Assembly (NCBI RefSeq): GCF_000003815.2
Contig: NC_049980.1
Coordinates: 16,340,003-16,404,002, forward strand
Length of the DNA: 64,000 nucleotides
DNA from: Branchiostoma floridae
Taxonomy: Eukaryota; Chordata; Leptocardii; Amphioxiformes; Branchiostomatidae
Direction of reading: 5' to 3'
This document shows positions 41,601 through 53,420 of this stretch, one piece after another; the first letter of the stretch is position 1; every line of letters begins with the position of its first letter. The translations under genes were made by a program, and so were the position numbers. The notes beneath the pieces were generated by a model. That model had not been told where the DNA came from, ran no database searches, and worked only from the letters and a program-made list of their open reading frames with translations.

Positions 41601-44600
41601 CGTTTTTTAGCGTCAAGGTAGGGGCTGTGGTGGGGAAAATCAAAGAGAGTGTTATAACAAAAAAGAACTGTTATATAATTCCTAGTCAGATGAAGGGAAT
41701 CGAATGTCAAGAACACCTTACAAAGATATCTTTTATCGACAAGTTGACACCTGTTTGGTCCAAGCTGCTAAATTATTAAGGTATCATCATATCAGCGAAG
41801 ACGTTTGAGACCAGGTAGCACATGTGTACCTGTGAACACTGTTGTACAGCATCAAGCCCACTGCCACCGTGCCCAGGAGCAGCAACAGGTGCAGCAGAGC
41901 CTTGTCCAGCTGACAGCCGACAGACGTATCGCCGTTACCATAACCTTCTGATGTGGTCACGTTCTGGCCACACTCGGGGCCGATGTTTTCCTGAAAGTCT
42001 GAAAAAAATAGAAGATGAATTCTACACGAGGAAACTCAATGACGGATACAATGTGTGTCATCTTGACGGGATCGAGCATATAAAGTCTACTTAAGTAGTT
42101 GTAGATATATTTTGTAAGGGTCAGATTCTTCAGAGAACATACGCTGTCTATAGTCAGAGACTGAAAATGATATAAAGTCCAACTGGCATTCAACCCAAAC
42201 TGCTTCTCGGAATCGATATCGGTATGAAATTGAGAAGAGAATGTCTACCTACATTGTTGTTGGAACTACGCTATGGATTGACAATCGTATCAGATAGCTA
42301 TGTGTCAAAGGTCGTTCGATGTATGATATCAAGCAGAAGTTTGTATAATTACACCAAAGAACACCCATTCCGGTTGAAAAATATGCAGATGCAGACTTAT
42401 TGCCTAGCCTGCTCTCAGTATTTAATTGTTCCGCTATGCTTGGTACACTAATCAATTTGTCATAACCTGACTACCTACCATGGATAAGACTTTCTATTGC
42501 CGCGGCTACCTTTGTTGTGGCGATGAAAAGAGCAAATATCTCCTCGACACATCTAAAAGGGAAATAATTGTGTAATACATAAACAAAAGTAACCGGGTAC
42601 AGTTTCAGAAATTCATACGAATACGCTAGGTTCAATTCCATGAACTATATTAACTATGTGATATATCACTAATCAAAGCTGAAATTAGAGCAAGTTGCCA
42701 GTGAGTCAATCGTAGAAACCACTTAACCAATGAATTTGTATTTGGAGGTATTCAGCAAAATCACGTGGCTACACATTAGATAAGACAGACTCGTAATTGA
42801 AATAAAAGCACTGAACAAAAACAATGACTTTACCTGGTGGTGTATTTCATGATGCGGTTGGCGCCTACCAAGGCGTACAGCAAGACGAAACCGGAACTCC
42901 ACAGACCCACACAGCCGAACATCGGTAGGAAGTCCACGTGCAAACTGTGTGCCATTTCATAGATAACTGTAACAACAACCCACGGGCAAGAAAATAGTTA
43001 GGCTAACGCTAGCTTCCCAACAGACCACACTACAGTAGTTTCAGCAACGATTATGTCAAGATTGATAGCATGTAGTAATTGGGATTTTAGATGACCAAGC
43101 GTGAATATGACAAAAGTATCAACACTCAGAATTACAGTAGCAGTGACAGAATATCCTAGCCGTTACGCATTCATATCTTCATCTTCAGCTATAAAGCCAC
43201 CTACTCTTTGTGTACAGCGCTAGTGGTGCTGTCGTCTGTAGAATGATGAGTGGCTGGCCCGAGAACATGGCGTATATCAGCCCTCCTAACGTCTGCGCCA
43301 AGATCACCTTCCGAACATCTGGTGGGTAAAGGATTGTAGAGTTATATTATGTCCTGCTGGCTATTATTTACTATTACATCCTCCCTGTGCTGAGCATTTT
43401 TTACCCTATTGAAAGAACTACAAGCAAGCAAATGAAGTTGCTTAAATTTCATATCTCCTCCCGTGAGTTTGTTGTCATGCCTCCAATTGTGACTTTGCTG
43501 ATACATGTCAAGAATAGCTGCTTACATCGATGTTACATGTTTGGGAACCTAAGAAACGTTGTGAAATGTTTCCTCACCTATCTTTCCATGTGTGTTGCGG
43601 CTATTCAGGGTACCGAACGCAATAGACGGAAGGAGACAGGCAAAGTAGAGGAACACTGTGGCCGAGATAAGCTTATGTAGAGTGTGGCGTCCCACGAGAC
43701 CTGTAAATACGGAGCATGTACAGAACATGAACAGAACAGAATACAACAGTGCAGAACAGTACGCTGAGCTTCCTGGTTGGACACAATGTTGACTCTCCTC
43801 CAAAACATGGTAATTATGTTTTGCAAACAGGTAGTGGTTTATGAAATTGAAAAAAAAAAATCATTACCTATGCCATTCTCATTACTAAGTTCCTTCCCCC
43901 AAATCGCATTCATGTATTGTCATAGAATATTATCATCGCAATCATCATATTGCTACAACATCAGCTTCATCATATTCAGATGTCATCGTCGGTGCTATCG
44001 ATGCCATTACCAATCTTGATGTAGCTGACAGCTTCTCTATGCTCTCTTCTCTTCTTAGCATTTATAAAAGATGTATCATGATATAGTAAATAAATATCAA
44101 ATGTAAGGGCTGGGAGATAAGTCATCTTACCATCTTTGAAGTCGCTAAAGTATAACGGTGCTCGGCGTTTGATGTCATTCCACACGCCTTTACCGATGGG
44201 GCACCCTTGTCTGTCCTTCGTAATAAAAAGAAGGCACCACATGCGTCAGGTAGCAAGCCCGAATTATACACAAAAAACGTAATATGAAATGTTTGAGCCC
44301 ATTTTGGCACCCGTGATTTTAACAACTGACAAGTTAACGCTTGTTATAACTGTTGCGTTTACTTTGAAACGTCAACGCACATGTAAAATCGGACCTTGTG
44401 CATAAAGCTGCTCTTCACAAACCTCCGGTTTCTCGAAAGAAGCTAAGGATTCAGTACTTCCGATATCCTCTGCACATGCTCCAGCCTCCTCAACCTTGCT
44501 ATACTTCAGCTCCACCAGTCTCAGCAGGTTCATGAACTCCACCTTGTCACGACAGTCCAGAAGCTCCTGGCGAACCTCGGGCTCATGTAACAGCGTGGAG

Positions 44601-44824
44601 AAGGTACGAGCAGTTTCCAGGGCACTGCGGGTCGTTTTCTAGGCACACGTGAAAAAACAACAATTCCGTCAGATATCATTGTTGTGTTAAAAGCATGTTT
44701 AAGACAACTTTTTGAAGCACGCCATTTTCGGCATGAATTAGCCTCCTTTTCTTTTGCTAATGAAAATTTAAAAAAACGCAAGTGACCAAAACCTATTACA
44801 GTCGTTTATTTCCGTGATACATCC

Positions 44825-44864
<40 letters not shown>

Positions 44865-47800
44865 ACTCACTCACTCACTCACTCACTCACTCACTCACTC
44901 ACTCACTCACTCACTCACTCACTCACTCACTCACTCACTCACTCACTCACTCACTCACTCACTCACTCACTCACTCACTCCTAGGACATATACAGCCTTA
45001 GACAATCATACATTCCTTGTACATTGTATGTTGATTTCTTTCCATGCAAGCTACTTTTTTCCATCTCCCCGAACGTCAACTCCTACCTCCTCACAGGGTG
45101 CAAGTACGATGATTATGAATCTAATCTCTTGGCTGGTCTCTCCCAGGTTCCGGGGGTGATTCAGTCTGGCAATAGACACCTGCCGTTTCCTCAGATTCTT
45201 CATGCTGGCACTGATACACAGACAACATTTCTTTTTTATATTTCAACCAGGATCAAATCGTAAAAGTGCAATTTCAAGAAATGCTTCAAGAAAGCTAGAA
45301 AACGTTTGCATAAGACAGTGACTAGCCTGGTCTAAACATGGCCTTCCCATGGCTATGCTGAAATATCAATGTACGATAAACAGTTTAAGAAGTTGATGTA
45401 CATTTAGGGAGATCACTTAGTATAAGTACCAGTGCCCCTCTTTGCACTAGCGATGAACATGATTGTTAAAGGAGCGGAAGCAGGATGTAGGGGTCCCGTG
45501 TCTAGGTCTGGAACCAGGCAGCCGCCGATTCGAGCCTTCATGGACGATCTGACGGTGATGACTGCAACAGTCCCGGTGTGTAGATGGCTCCTACAGGGAT
45601 TAGAGCGTCTCATTACATGGGCACGGATGAGTTTCAAGCCGGCCAAGTCAAGATCTCTTGTCCTGAAGAAGGGGAAGGTGGCTGAAAGGTTCCGTTTCAC
45701 CCTGGGAGGCACTCAGATTCCCACAGTGTCAGAGAAACCAGTCAAGAGTCTGGGCAAGGTGTTCAGCAGCTCTCTGAAGGACACCGCTTCAGTTCAGCAG
45801 ACTAGGAGTGACCTGACAACGTGGCTCGAGGGAATTGACAAGACAGGGCTACCTGGTAGCTTCAAGGCCTGGATGTTCCAGCATGGAGTCCTGCCAAGGG
45901 TACTCTGGCCTCTTCTTGTGTACGAGGTGCCGATGACCATGGTGGAGCAACTGGAGAGAACCATCAGCAGGTTCCTTCGCAAATGGTTGGGGCTCCCGAG
46001 GTCCTTAAGCAACATTGCCCTGTACGGTAGATCCACCAAGCTGCAGCTTCCCTTGAGTGGCCTGACTGAAGAGTTCAAGGTTACCCGTGCAAGAGAAGTG
46101 TTGATGTACCGGGACTCCTCAGACTCCAAGGTCTCTTCAGCCGGCATCCATGTCAGGACTGGAATAAAATGGAAGGCACAGGAAGCAGTGGATCAGGCAG
46201 AGGCAAGGTTGAGACACAGTGTCCTCGTGGGGTCCGTGGCAGTAGGACGGGCAGGACTGGGCAGCTGCCCAAAGCCTCGGTACGACAAAGTCAGCGGGAA
46301 GGAGAAGCGTCTACTGATCCAGGATGAGATAAGGGCTAGGGAAGAGGAGGATCGGCGATGCAGGATGGTAGGCATGCGCAAGCAAGGTGCGTGGACTAGG
46401 TGGGAACATGCTGACTCCCGCAAGGTGACATGGCCAGAGTTGTGCAGAGCTGAGCCTTCTCGGATCAAATTTCTCATCTCTTCAGTGTACGACGTGCTTC
46501 CAAGTCCAGCTAACTTGCATGTCTGGGGCTTGGCAGAGACCCCCTCATGCCAACTCTGTAAGAGGAGAGGTACCCTTGAACACATTCTCAGTTGTTGTCC
46601 GAAAGCACTAGGGGAAGGGAGGTACCGCTGGCGGCATGACCAGGTTCTTAGGGTGTTGGCAGACACAGTTAGCAACGCCATTCAGAGTAGCAGGAGTCAG
46701 CAACCCCCCAAGAAGTCAATTGTCTTTGTCAAGGCCGGAGAGAAAACCCGACAACAACCCACTTCCGCAGGTGGGCTTCTCTCCACTGCTAGAGATTGGC
46801 AGCTTCTAGTCGACCTTGGGAGACAGCTCAAGTTTCCAGAACACATTGTAGCCACGTCACTTCGCCCTGACATGGTACTCGTGTCAGAATCCACCAGACA
46901 AGTGGTTCTGCTGGAGCTAACGGTTCCCTGGGAGGAGCGGATAAGCGAAGCCAACGAGCGGAAGAGGGCGAAGTATGCCGAACTGGTAGTACAAAGCCAG
47001 AGTAATGGGTGGAGAGCCCGGTGTGTACCAGTGGAGGTTGGTTGCCGGGGTTTCGCAGGGCAGTCTTTGGCTTATGTGTTAAAACTCCTTGGAGTAAGAG
47101 GTTTCCGTCTTCGGAAATCCATCAGGGATATTCTAGAGGCTGCGGAGAAAGCATCACGTTGGTTGTGGTTCCGTAGGGGGGAACCGTGGAAGCCACACGG
47201 ACACAGGTCGGGGAATGATCAACCTCGGCTGGGTCGCCCGGGCGAGGGTGTATGGTGATTAAAGACCCGAAACACCCAATGACCCCGGGTTCATCACTGA
47301 TGATGTGTCCCTGTTCGCACTACCAGAGTGTATTCTAGAGCAAGAAAGCTAGAAAACGTTTGCATAAGACAGTGACTAGCCTGGTCTAAACATGGCCTTC
47401 CCATGGCTATGCTGAAATATCAATGTACGATAAACAGTTTAAGAAGTTGATGTACATTTAGGGAGATCACTTAGTATAAAGCTGATGCATCACACTTCTA
47501 ATCAAGAGATTGTGATGACCTAGCTACCTGTAACGACCTAACGGTCTTTCAAAAAGAGGTTCCTCATTTATGTTCATACATGGAAGCAAAGCAAATCGGC
47601 ATACTTACAAGGCGCATATCCAACTCTGGTCGTAATCCACACTCCCATATTCCGTCTGACTGGTCCCCTGCACTGTTCTGTTAAAATGGTGCACTGTAAT
47701 GAACGACAAACGTGTCAGCTCTGCGTACTTTCAACCGAAAGGCTGCATTAGTTACTTTAAAAAAAGTTAAACCCTTCCCGCGCCTGATGGCGCATAGGGC

Positions 47801-50369
47801 GACGCCCATCTCTGTTATCTTATCCCTGGGCCACAAAACGCAATCACTACAGCAGGGGGCTAGTCCACTGGTAGTGGTGTGTGTTCAACTTCCATACTCT
47901 TTCCGGAATGCTGAGTGCTAAGCAGAGAAAGCAGCGCGTGCCATTTTTACAGTCTTTGGTATGATCGGCCGGGATCGAACTCACGACGTACCGAATGCAA
48001 GGCGAACACTCTACCCACTAGGCCATTGCACCGGAAAGGCTGCATGGTTATATCTTAATCTGTACAGGAGTTCCATGTATTCTCCACTACTTCCGGTTAA
48101 ACCAGTGTCTTACCTGAGTCGTGTGTGAAGAGAGCGGATAGTGCGTGCTCCGCGCTACATTCGGGTTCCTCCTTCAGAAGTCCCACCACCATTTTCACCA
48201 CTATGCCATGTAGACTCGTCTCCATGATGTCCAGCTCCAGGGCCACCATACTGAAGAAACTGTCCACGTCTCTGCTAGCTTCGTACTCATGGCGAAAATC
48301 TTTCTTAGGAATTTTCTGCAATGAAAATGAGCATGAGAACTGCACAAACAGGTACCGCTTAAACTTCAAAAGAGAGGGAGATTTAGATTATGAGTGCAAT
48401 GGACAAAAAAGAAGAGTTAGGTGCAACGGTACGGATTGTACATTATGTATGATGCATAGGGTTATGTGAGCATCAAAGTTACGAATTGTCGTATTTGTCA
48501 ATTAATTTAAGTATCTGAGAAATCGGAGCAACTTCGTTGGTAAATCCGGGTAGCCTACCTCATGAGTTGCAAACATCAGGGTTATCTCATCCTTACTGAT
48601 CGTATCCGCGTCATCTGCGTAAGGCAAAGGTATTCGTCACATGTGTTACTGTTAAGAAAACTGGGAAAACACAGAGACAAAAAGTATTGTTTGTAAATGA
48701 GGCAAGGTAACAGAGACTAACAATACAATTACTTTTGAAGAAAACTTTGAAAGGTGTATGATGTCAATAGCACAATGGAAAAGGGAAGGTGATCTCGATC
48801 CAGATTCAGCTCACTGAAGAGCTAGTCTTCCACTGGTCGTGACAGAGCGGACAGACGCTATGTACAGTATCTACAGGTTCGTGGTCGGCCGGGGAGATTC
48901 CCCCAGCTCTTTTCGATAAGCACAATGAACAGTGGACCATGGCTTTACGTCCTGTCCTAGAGGACTGCAACCCTTTCCAGTAGCGTGCATGTCGGGTGAG
49001 CGACACAGCCGGAATCGAACTCACGACTTCTAGTGAAATGTTTCATCATATCAAAATACTTACCATCATCTAGGTCGCTGTCAAGGGAGTAAGTAGACGA
49101 GAAGGCTGTTGTTTTTTGGTCCTTTTCTGTACCTCCCCCTCCCCTTTTCCTCAGCTGAATGGGTAATGTAAGAGATCGTTTTATCAGTCGTTTCCTTTAG
49201 TCCTTAATAATAAAATTTCAACAGCAACCACAACAAGAAAGACAACGAAGAGGACAAACTAAATCGATTATATGTATAATAAAAAAGAGCAGTTTCCTCG
49301 TCATGACGTAAACACCATCTATACATTCACATTCACATTTTCACAATTGTGTATGTGTGTGTGTGTTTATGTGAACAGCATGGCTGGATCAGCATGTAGA
49401 TGTAGGTACGTAGGAGCCGGGGGCAACGAAGGTCTCCTCCGATAATGGGCCGTAGTGGCATTGTACTTAAAATGGAATACAAACATCATCAAGACGGACA
49501 AGTCTCCGAATAAGTACTGCTATGATCATGCTTTCCTTGGCACCAAACGAGATGCTAGACTAAAATGCACCTATTATGGGTTAAGTTATACGCACCGTTT
49601 TCCTTTTTAGCTGGTTGTCAGACCCGAAACCAATGAAAGAAACGGTGGATGGTGTGTTGTATAGAGGGTTTCGTCTTACAGGTGCATCCTCTACATCCTC
49701 ATTCCTTTTCGTATCTTCTATTTTTGGGGACTCGACTGGCTCTTGGGTTTGTCCTGGATATTCGGAGAGAGTCAGAATCATAACCAAGCATGGCTCCTTA
49801 TGGTTTAAGCAAATGGTGTCACCTATGGTTTAAGGTCGATATGTCGACGTCAGGTCAGAGGTTGCAATCCGGCAAAATGACCAATCACTTTGGGATTGCA
49901 AGCGGAGTCTCTGTCTCTACCGGCAGAATGGAAAATCAGTCAGAACTTTCCTACTATGATTCATGTCACTTTGGATCAATTGATTTACTTGAATCTCAGG
50001 ATTTAGGAATGGGAGACCGCCCTAACGCATCCCTAGCAGCCTAGCATCCTGATCGCGATCTGCCAAGACATAAACTGCGATCTCCACCAGCAAATTCAGG
50101 GATTCTGTCAGATTTCAATCATTTTGGTGATGGCCAAGTGACTCTCTGAATATCTGAAACTGTATTGGGAATACAATACAATACAACACAGTACATTGGT
50201 GTCGGCAAGGAAGAACAATAACGTTGTACATAGCGCCAATATTAGAAATACCTGTCGGCCTTAGTTTGTCTCTTTGGGCGCCGATGTCTGGAAGTGGAGG
50301 CCGGTCTAGTGGAGATACTGTGATTCGTACTGGACCATCAGGGTCTTCCTCAACCCTCGAAGGATCCAT
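38673..50369 (-). CDS. SLC4A11: SLC4A11-like bicarbonate-transporter-family membrane transporter, 21 exons
   Basis: Vertebrate SLC4A11 moves H+/OH-, ammonia-coupled protons and water rather than bicarbonate. Exons in coding order: 50369-50252, 49753-49596, 49154-49064, 48614-48559, 48315-48114, 47672-47609, 45210-45087, 44638-44423, 44215-44131, 43700-43578, 43318-43205, 42966-42834, 42552-42479, 41998-41830, 41624-41518, 41316-41240, 41107-40947, 40719-40546, 40280-40085, 39477-39308, 38748-38673. All phases agree, giving 895 residues (human is about 890). The cytosolic N domain is recognisable from exon 5, and [18 protein letters not shown] matches the SLC4A11 core. Membrane segments include [22 protein letters not shown], [33 protein letters not shown] and [23 protein letters not shown] in the long extracellular loop (exon 14) is a possible N-glycosylation site. 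The exon 6 acceptor was chosen to keep phase. An extra small exon between exons 5 and 6 remains possible, because human has about 15 more residues there. Confidence 0.93.
44828..44981. repeat. Compound microsatellite (CT)n then (ACTC)n
   Basis: About 32 bp of CT repeats runs directly into about 120 bp of ACTC repeats, in an SLC4A11 intron between exons 7 and 8. The array is nearly perfect, so its length should vary between individuals. Confidence 0.95.
45287..45425. repeat. 139-bp direct repeat, left copy (target-site duplication)
   Basis: Reads identically to 47341-47479 at all 139 positions by eye. The two copies exactly bracket a retrotransposon fragment, so this is best read as a very long target-site duplication in an SLC4A11 intron. 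Confidence 0.9.
45426..47340 (+). mobile_element. 5'-truncated non-LTR retrotransposon with restriction-like endonuclease (R2/NeSL-type)
   Basis: A 1,915-bp insertion antisense to SLC4A11, between its exons 6 and 7. It starts inside the reverse transcriptase domain and ends about 80 bp after the stop without a poly(A) tail. Both traits fit non-LTR elements of the early-branching R2/NeSL/HERO type inserted by incomplete target-primed reverse transcription. The flanking duplication is 139 bp. Confidence 0.8.
45432..47258 (+). CDS. Truncated reverse transcriptase / CCHC / restriction-like endonuclease ORF
   Basis: An uninterrupted frame of 608 codons from the left element border. It begins in the middle of RT ([15 protein letters not shown]), so fingers and part of the palm are missing. 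FMDD is the RT active-site box near residues 36-39. A cysteine-histidine motif of the form C-x2-C-x7-H-x4-C follows ([16 protein letters not shown]). After that come RPDMVL and [11 protein letters not shown], which fit the PD-(D/E)xK restriction-like endonuclease of R2-class elements. The intact frame suggests a recent insertion. Without its upstream RT half it should not be functional. GTG at 45432 is only the edge of the frame, not a real start. Confidence 0.75.
   Translation: MPLFALAMNMIVKGAEAGCRGPVSRSGTRQPPIRAFMDDLTVMTATVPVCRWLLQGLERLITWARMSFKPAKSRSLVLKKGKVAERFRFTLGGTQIPTVSEKPVKSLGKVFSSSLKDTASVQQTRSDLTTWLEGIDKTGLPGSFKAWMFQHGVLPRVLWPLLVYEVPMTMVEQLERTISRFLRKWLGLPRSLSNIALYGRSTKLQLPLSGLTEEFKVTRAREVLMYRDSSDSKVSSAGIHVRTGIKWKAQEAVDQAEARLRHSVLVGSVAVGRAGLGSCPKPRYDKVSGKEKRLLIQDEIRAREEEDRRCRMVGMRKQGAWTRWEHADSRKVTWPELCRAEPSRIKFLISSVYDVLPSPANLHVWGLAETPSCQLCKRRGTLEHILSCCPKALGEGRYRWRHDQVLRVLADTVSNAIQSSRSQQPPKKSIVFVKAGEKTRQQPTSAGGLLSTARDWQLLVDLGRQLKFPEHIVATSLRPDMVLVSESTRQVVLLELTVPWEERISEANERKRAKYAELVVQSQSNGWRARCVPVEVGCRGFAGQSLAYVLKLLGVRGFRLRKSIRDILEAAEKASRWLWFRRGEPWKPHGHRSGNDQPRLGRPGEGVW
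47341..47479. repeat. 139-bp direct repeat, right copy (target-site duplication)
   Basis: Second copy of the unit at 45287-45425, ending in CACTTAGTATAA. It begins immediately after the last base of the retrotransposon insert. Confidence 0.9.
47840..48034 (-). mobile_element. tRNA-derived SINE (minus strand)
   Basis: On the minus strand the head reads TGGCCTAGTGGGTAGAG (A box), then a loop CTTGCAT like a tRNA-Ala(TGC) anticodon loop, then GAGTTCGATCCCGGCC (B box). A non-tRNA tail follows. It lies between SLC4A11 exons 5 and 6. Its tail shares words with the copy at 48806-49033 (GCTAGTC, CCACTGGT). Confidence 0.65.
48806..49033 (-). mobile_element. Second, 5'-truncated SINE copy of a related family
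   Basis: Minus strand begins at the B box (GTGAGTTCGATTCCGGCTG) and continues into a tail that resembles the neighbouring SINE. The A-box half is missing. It sits in the intron between SLC4A11 exons 3 and 4. Confidence 0.55.
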
Positions 50370-51417
50370 TATGATAACACAGCTACTTCAGGCCTTTATC
50401 TTGTGGTCAGTCAAGCCCTTGTCACCAAGGTTGGCTACGACACCGACATCAAGTTATCCTGCCTTATTCAAGTTACATCTTACTTCCTAGGATATAGCTT
50501 TGCGATTGTTATGAAATTTTCTGTTTACAGTGATGATCCACCGATGACCCTAACAGCCGCTGTTCCTTGTGACGCTTATTTCGAGCAATAGAACTAAAGA
50601 ACACCTTTGATGAGATGACGTCATTGGGTCCGACAACGCATCAGGGATTTTTGTTTTTGGAAAAGTCATTGTTGGATAAGAACCTGCGGTGGGTATACTA
50701 GTACTTGAATGTAGATTTGATTTCTTCTAGGGTGCTAAAAAAGAACGTTGGGGGTATGGTTTGACGACTACAAATTATTAAGGATTAAATAAAAACTGGT
50801 TTGATAGGAAAATTATGGTAACGATGCATAACTTATCATTGAGATATTGCGCGCAAGAGAAAATTAAAGTGTTTAAACTATCGTCAACTGTTAAACTGTT
50901 ATGCTTGTGGTTGCAAAATAGACGTTACATATTGACGAATCGCCAAAGTTTGTAAAGTGTACAGAGCCTGAGCGCCCCTTCATGAGAATGGGCAATTCCA
51001 CGACCTTTGCCCCAGTAACCCACAAGTGACCAAGCGAACCTTGCACTTCCTAGCAAGTGTGTATCGGCGTCTCGCAGGAACCTGGCATAAACTTGTGGAG
51101 GAAGAACAGCTTGCAACGTCAAATACACGTGTTGAGGTAACGTTGGGTAGTACTAAGCTGCTTTTTAGCGAACATTTGTACGAAAATCTGTTTTATTTGC
51201 CATAATTTATAGGGGTGTAACAAGTGTTACACAACGTACGTTATTTTCTGTCGTACACGTGAGAGTTCAAAATTATGACACCCTATGTAACGTTAACGTC
51301 ATATGACTTTATGCCTTAGTACATCACGGCTGTAATGTCAAGCTGTAGATCGTTAAGGTTTCCTCCCTGAAAAAATTCCATGTTGACTTTCCAACAATTG
51401 TTTTCTCTACTCTAAGG
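50370..51417. promoter_or_regulatory. Spacer between divergent SLC4A11 and NUDT12; possible NUDT12 5' exon
   Basis: No long protein frame. Around 50990-51137 a mixed-composition stretch ends in GTTGAG followed by GTAACG, a good plus-strand splice donor. The NUDT12 start codon is preceded two bases upstream by a good acceptor (TTGCAG). A 5' untranslated exon here, spliced over the retrotransposon, is possible but unproven. The first 600 bp above the SLC4A11 ATG should hold its promoter; I see no TATA box. Confidence 0.3.
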
Positions 51418-51420
51418 TAA

Positions 51421-51587
51421 GGCCATGTTGATTTGATTACATCGATGTCATCCTCTTGAAACCCAAAAACCAAGGAGCCAAAACTGATGCGAGCGTGTAA
51501 CGTTTATAATAACGTTAAGTAATTTCAATAAAAAGTTTGTCAATTCATCATTAGGAAATCTCAGTAGTCAGGAAGGTTGAACGACAA
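51421..51587. mobile_element. Harbinger-like MITE fragment cut by the LTR element
   Basis: Starts with GGCCATGTTGATTTGATTA after TAA, the same terminus as the full copy at 32626-33468. It continues to CAGGAAGGTTGAAC, a word also present in the full copy (reverse strand). The 5' LTR begins right after this, so the LTR element probably landed inside this MITE. The distal MITE end was not found past 60793. Confidence 0.5.
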
Positions 51588-52056
51588 TGTAGCAAGTCTG
51601 TTATTACGTTGGGCGGCCCAGGGGTCACGTGGTGAGAGCACGTGACCATGGGCGCGCCCTGACGTCAGCTAGGCCACGCCCCGCAGCGCTCGCGTAAGCT
51701 CCGCCTTCCAAATGATGTAATATAAGACGCGGTACGCGCTAGTTAGACTAGAAGCAGACTCAGGGACAAGGTCAACCGCATCTTCCGCCGCCGTAGTTAC
51801 GTAACCGGTTAGTTAATATCATCCACCCGCATCTGTCCAGGTATCTTATCTTGCATTATTTGTATTAAGCCAGTCTTTATCATTACCTCCGTTCACTTGC
51901 CTAAACTGTATACCATCGGTCGTAGTAATAAAGATCACATCAAACTGTACACTGAACCCTGGTCCTTGGCTATATTGGTGAGAGTGCATAGCATAGATAC
52001 GTCACCTTGACGTATAGGTAAATGCCCAAATCCTACCACTAAGACCATTTGTTACA
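51588..52056 (+). repeat. 5' LTR
   Basis: 469 bp from TGTAGCAAG to TTGTTACA. It contains a TATA box (TATAAG, 51721-51726) and AATAAA (51927-51932), which place a U3-R-U5 order. U3 has two inverted CACGTG boxes (51623-51631 and 51639-51647) and TGACGTCA (51660-51667), likely enhancer sites. Confidence 0.95.
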
Positions 52057-52074
52057 TGGTTCCTACTAGTGGGT
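52057..52074 (+). other. Putative primer-binding site
   Basis: TGGTTCCTACTAGTGGGT starts immediately after the 5' LTR. The leading TGG fits pairing with a tRNA 3' CCA. I could not name the tRNA; it is not the initiator Met found in this window. Confidence 0.45.
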
Positions 52075-53420
52075 ACAGTTTTGCTCTGTGATCCTGATAC
52101 TACGACTCGATTTTTATAAATTTTGTACCGTGATTTCTAAGAATACGTTGCGTTTTCGTTTCGAGCATAGGACGCGCAGGAAAACTTTCCATTGTTCTTA
52201 CGTGTTACGACCCGACTACCCGTGTGTTGTTGCATCACCACAGTTCTAGTCGTTCCAATCAAATTCTCGTTCCGATTTTCCACCAACTTGGCCCGATAAA
52301 TTCTACCCATCTGTTCGAGTTTGCGTTTGACCCTACCAATACTACGGCACCCGTTCTAATTTAGACTACCGGGGGTAAACAGCACACTAATCGTATTGTT
52401 TGAAGACTTAGTAAAAGACATTCTGTGTTATCTCCGCGACGTTTTGCGTGCCGTGTTGCGCTACACCTGCTTCATCACAAAACAAGTTGTAACTTCTTGC
52501 CGCTAAATTGTGCCAAAACCTACTATTTGAAGCTATTGGCCGCAATCGGTCAGTTAAACTTTGCAAAATTTCCTTACGTACTGGTTTGATTTTTTCCACG
52601 ACCGTCAAAGTGACATTCCAACTCCAAAGTCCCAAGTGAAGCGTGAATCGTCGAAATTGTATACACTCTCTTTCAGACTATTTGGCTTTTGCACCCAAAA
52701 ACTTCACAATTCTTCACCTTGTGACCGATCGCATTATAATTCCTTTAATCTAAAGGCCCAGATTGGCCATACAAGTTTCCGATATAAACATTAGGCTAAG
52801 TGTCGATTTGTTTTACAACGCTAAATCTAGCCCATTCGTAGAGAGTTTCGTTCTAATCATATATAAAAGTAAACACTTTCGCGATATCCCACAAAGAAAA
52901 ATTTAGGTTCGGTTCCGTGGTTATTTTGCCATTTCGCGCCTCAATCAAGTTTTCTTTTGATCTGGGCGGCCGTCTCTCCACTGGCGCCTGTAGGTTTTGA
53001 CAAGTCTGAACTTAGCTTTTCATATTCCAACTTAGCACTTTTGCGTAAATTATTCCAGCGGTTCACAAGTTTTGCCTGGCACCGGGCCGCTTTGTCATCG
53101 TTTTGACACCTTGTCTCTAGTCAACGCACCTATTATCCCGACCAGGGTCTAATTTAACACCCTCTGCCGACAAATCCTTTTTATTGCAAATTTTTAGTGT
53201 CGCCTCTGTTTCTTGTTTGGCTGACGCCTGTGTCTTCTAAATTTCGCTACTGCCGACAAAGCCTCTGTATTGCAACTTTTTCGTGTCGTCTTTGGATTTG
53301 CTCTTGTAGATTTCCCCTTGGCGCCCTGTGTGGCCTGCCGCCCCGTGTTTTGGTTCACAATACTCCAATCAACAATCTGACGAAGCGCCTTCTGTAGTTA
53401 CACCACACCGAGTATTATCC
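52075..53420 (+). other. Untranslated leader of the LTR element
   Basis: About 1.35 kb between the primer site and gag. It is rich in T and C, with only short frames that match nothing I recognise. It probably carries packaging or translation-control signals, but none can be pointed out. Confidence 0.5.

Noticed and set aside
44828..44981. Tandem array considered as a CRISPR-like or satellite structure
   Set aside because: It is a simple CT/ACTC microsatellite without spacers.
45432..47258. Intact host gene in the SLC4A11 intron
   Set aside because: Starts in the middle of an RT domain and is framed by a target duplication, so it is a truncated mobile element.
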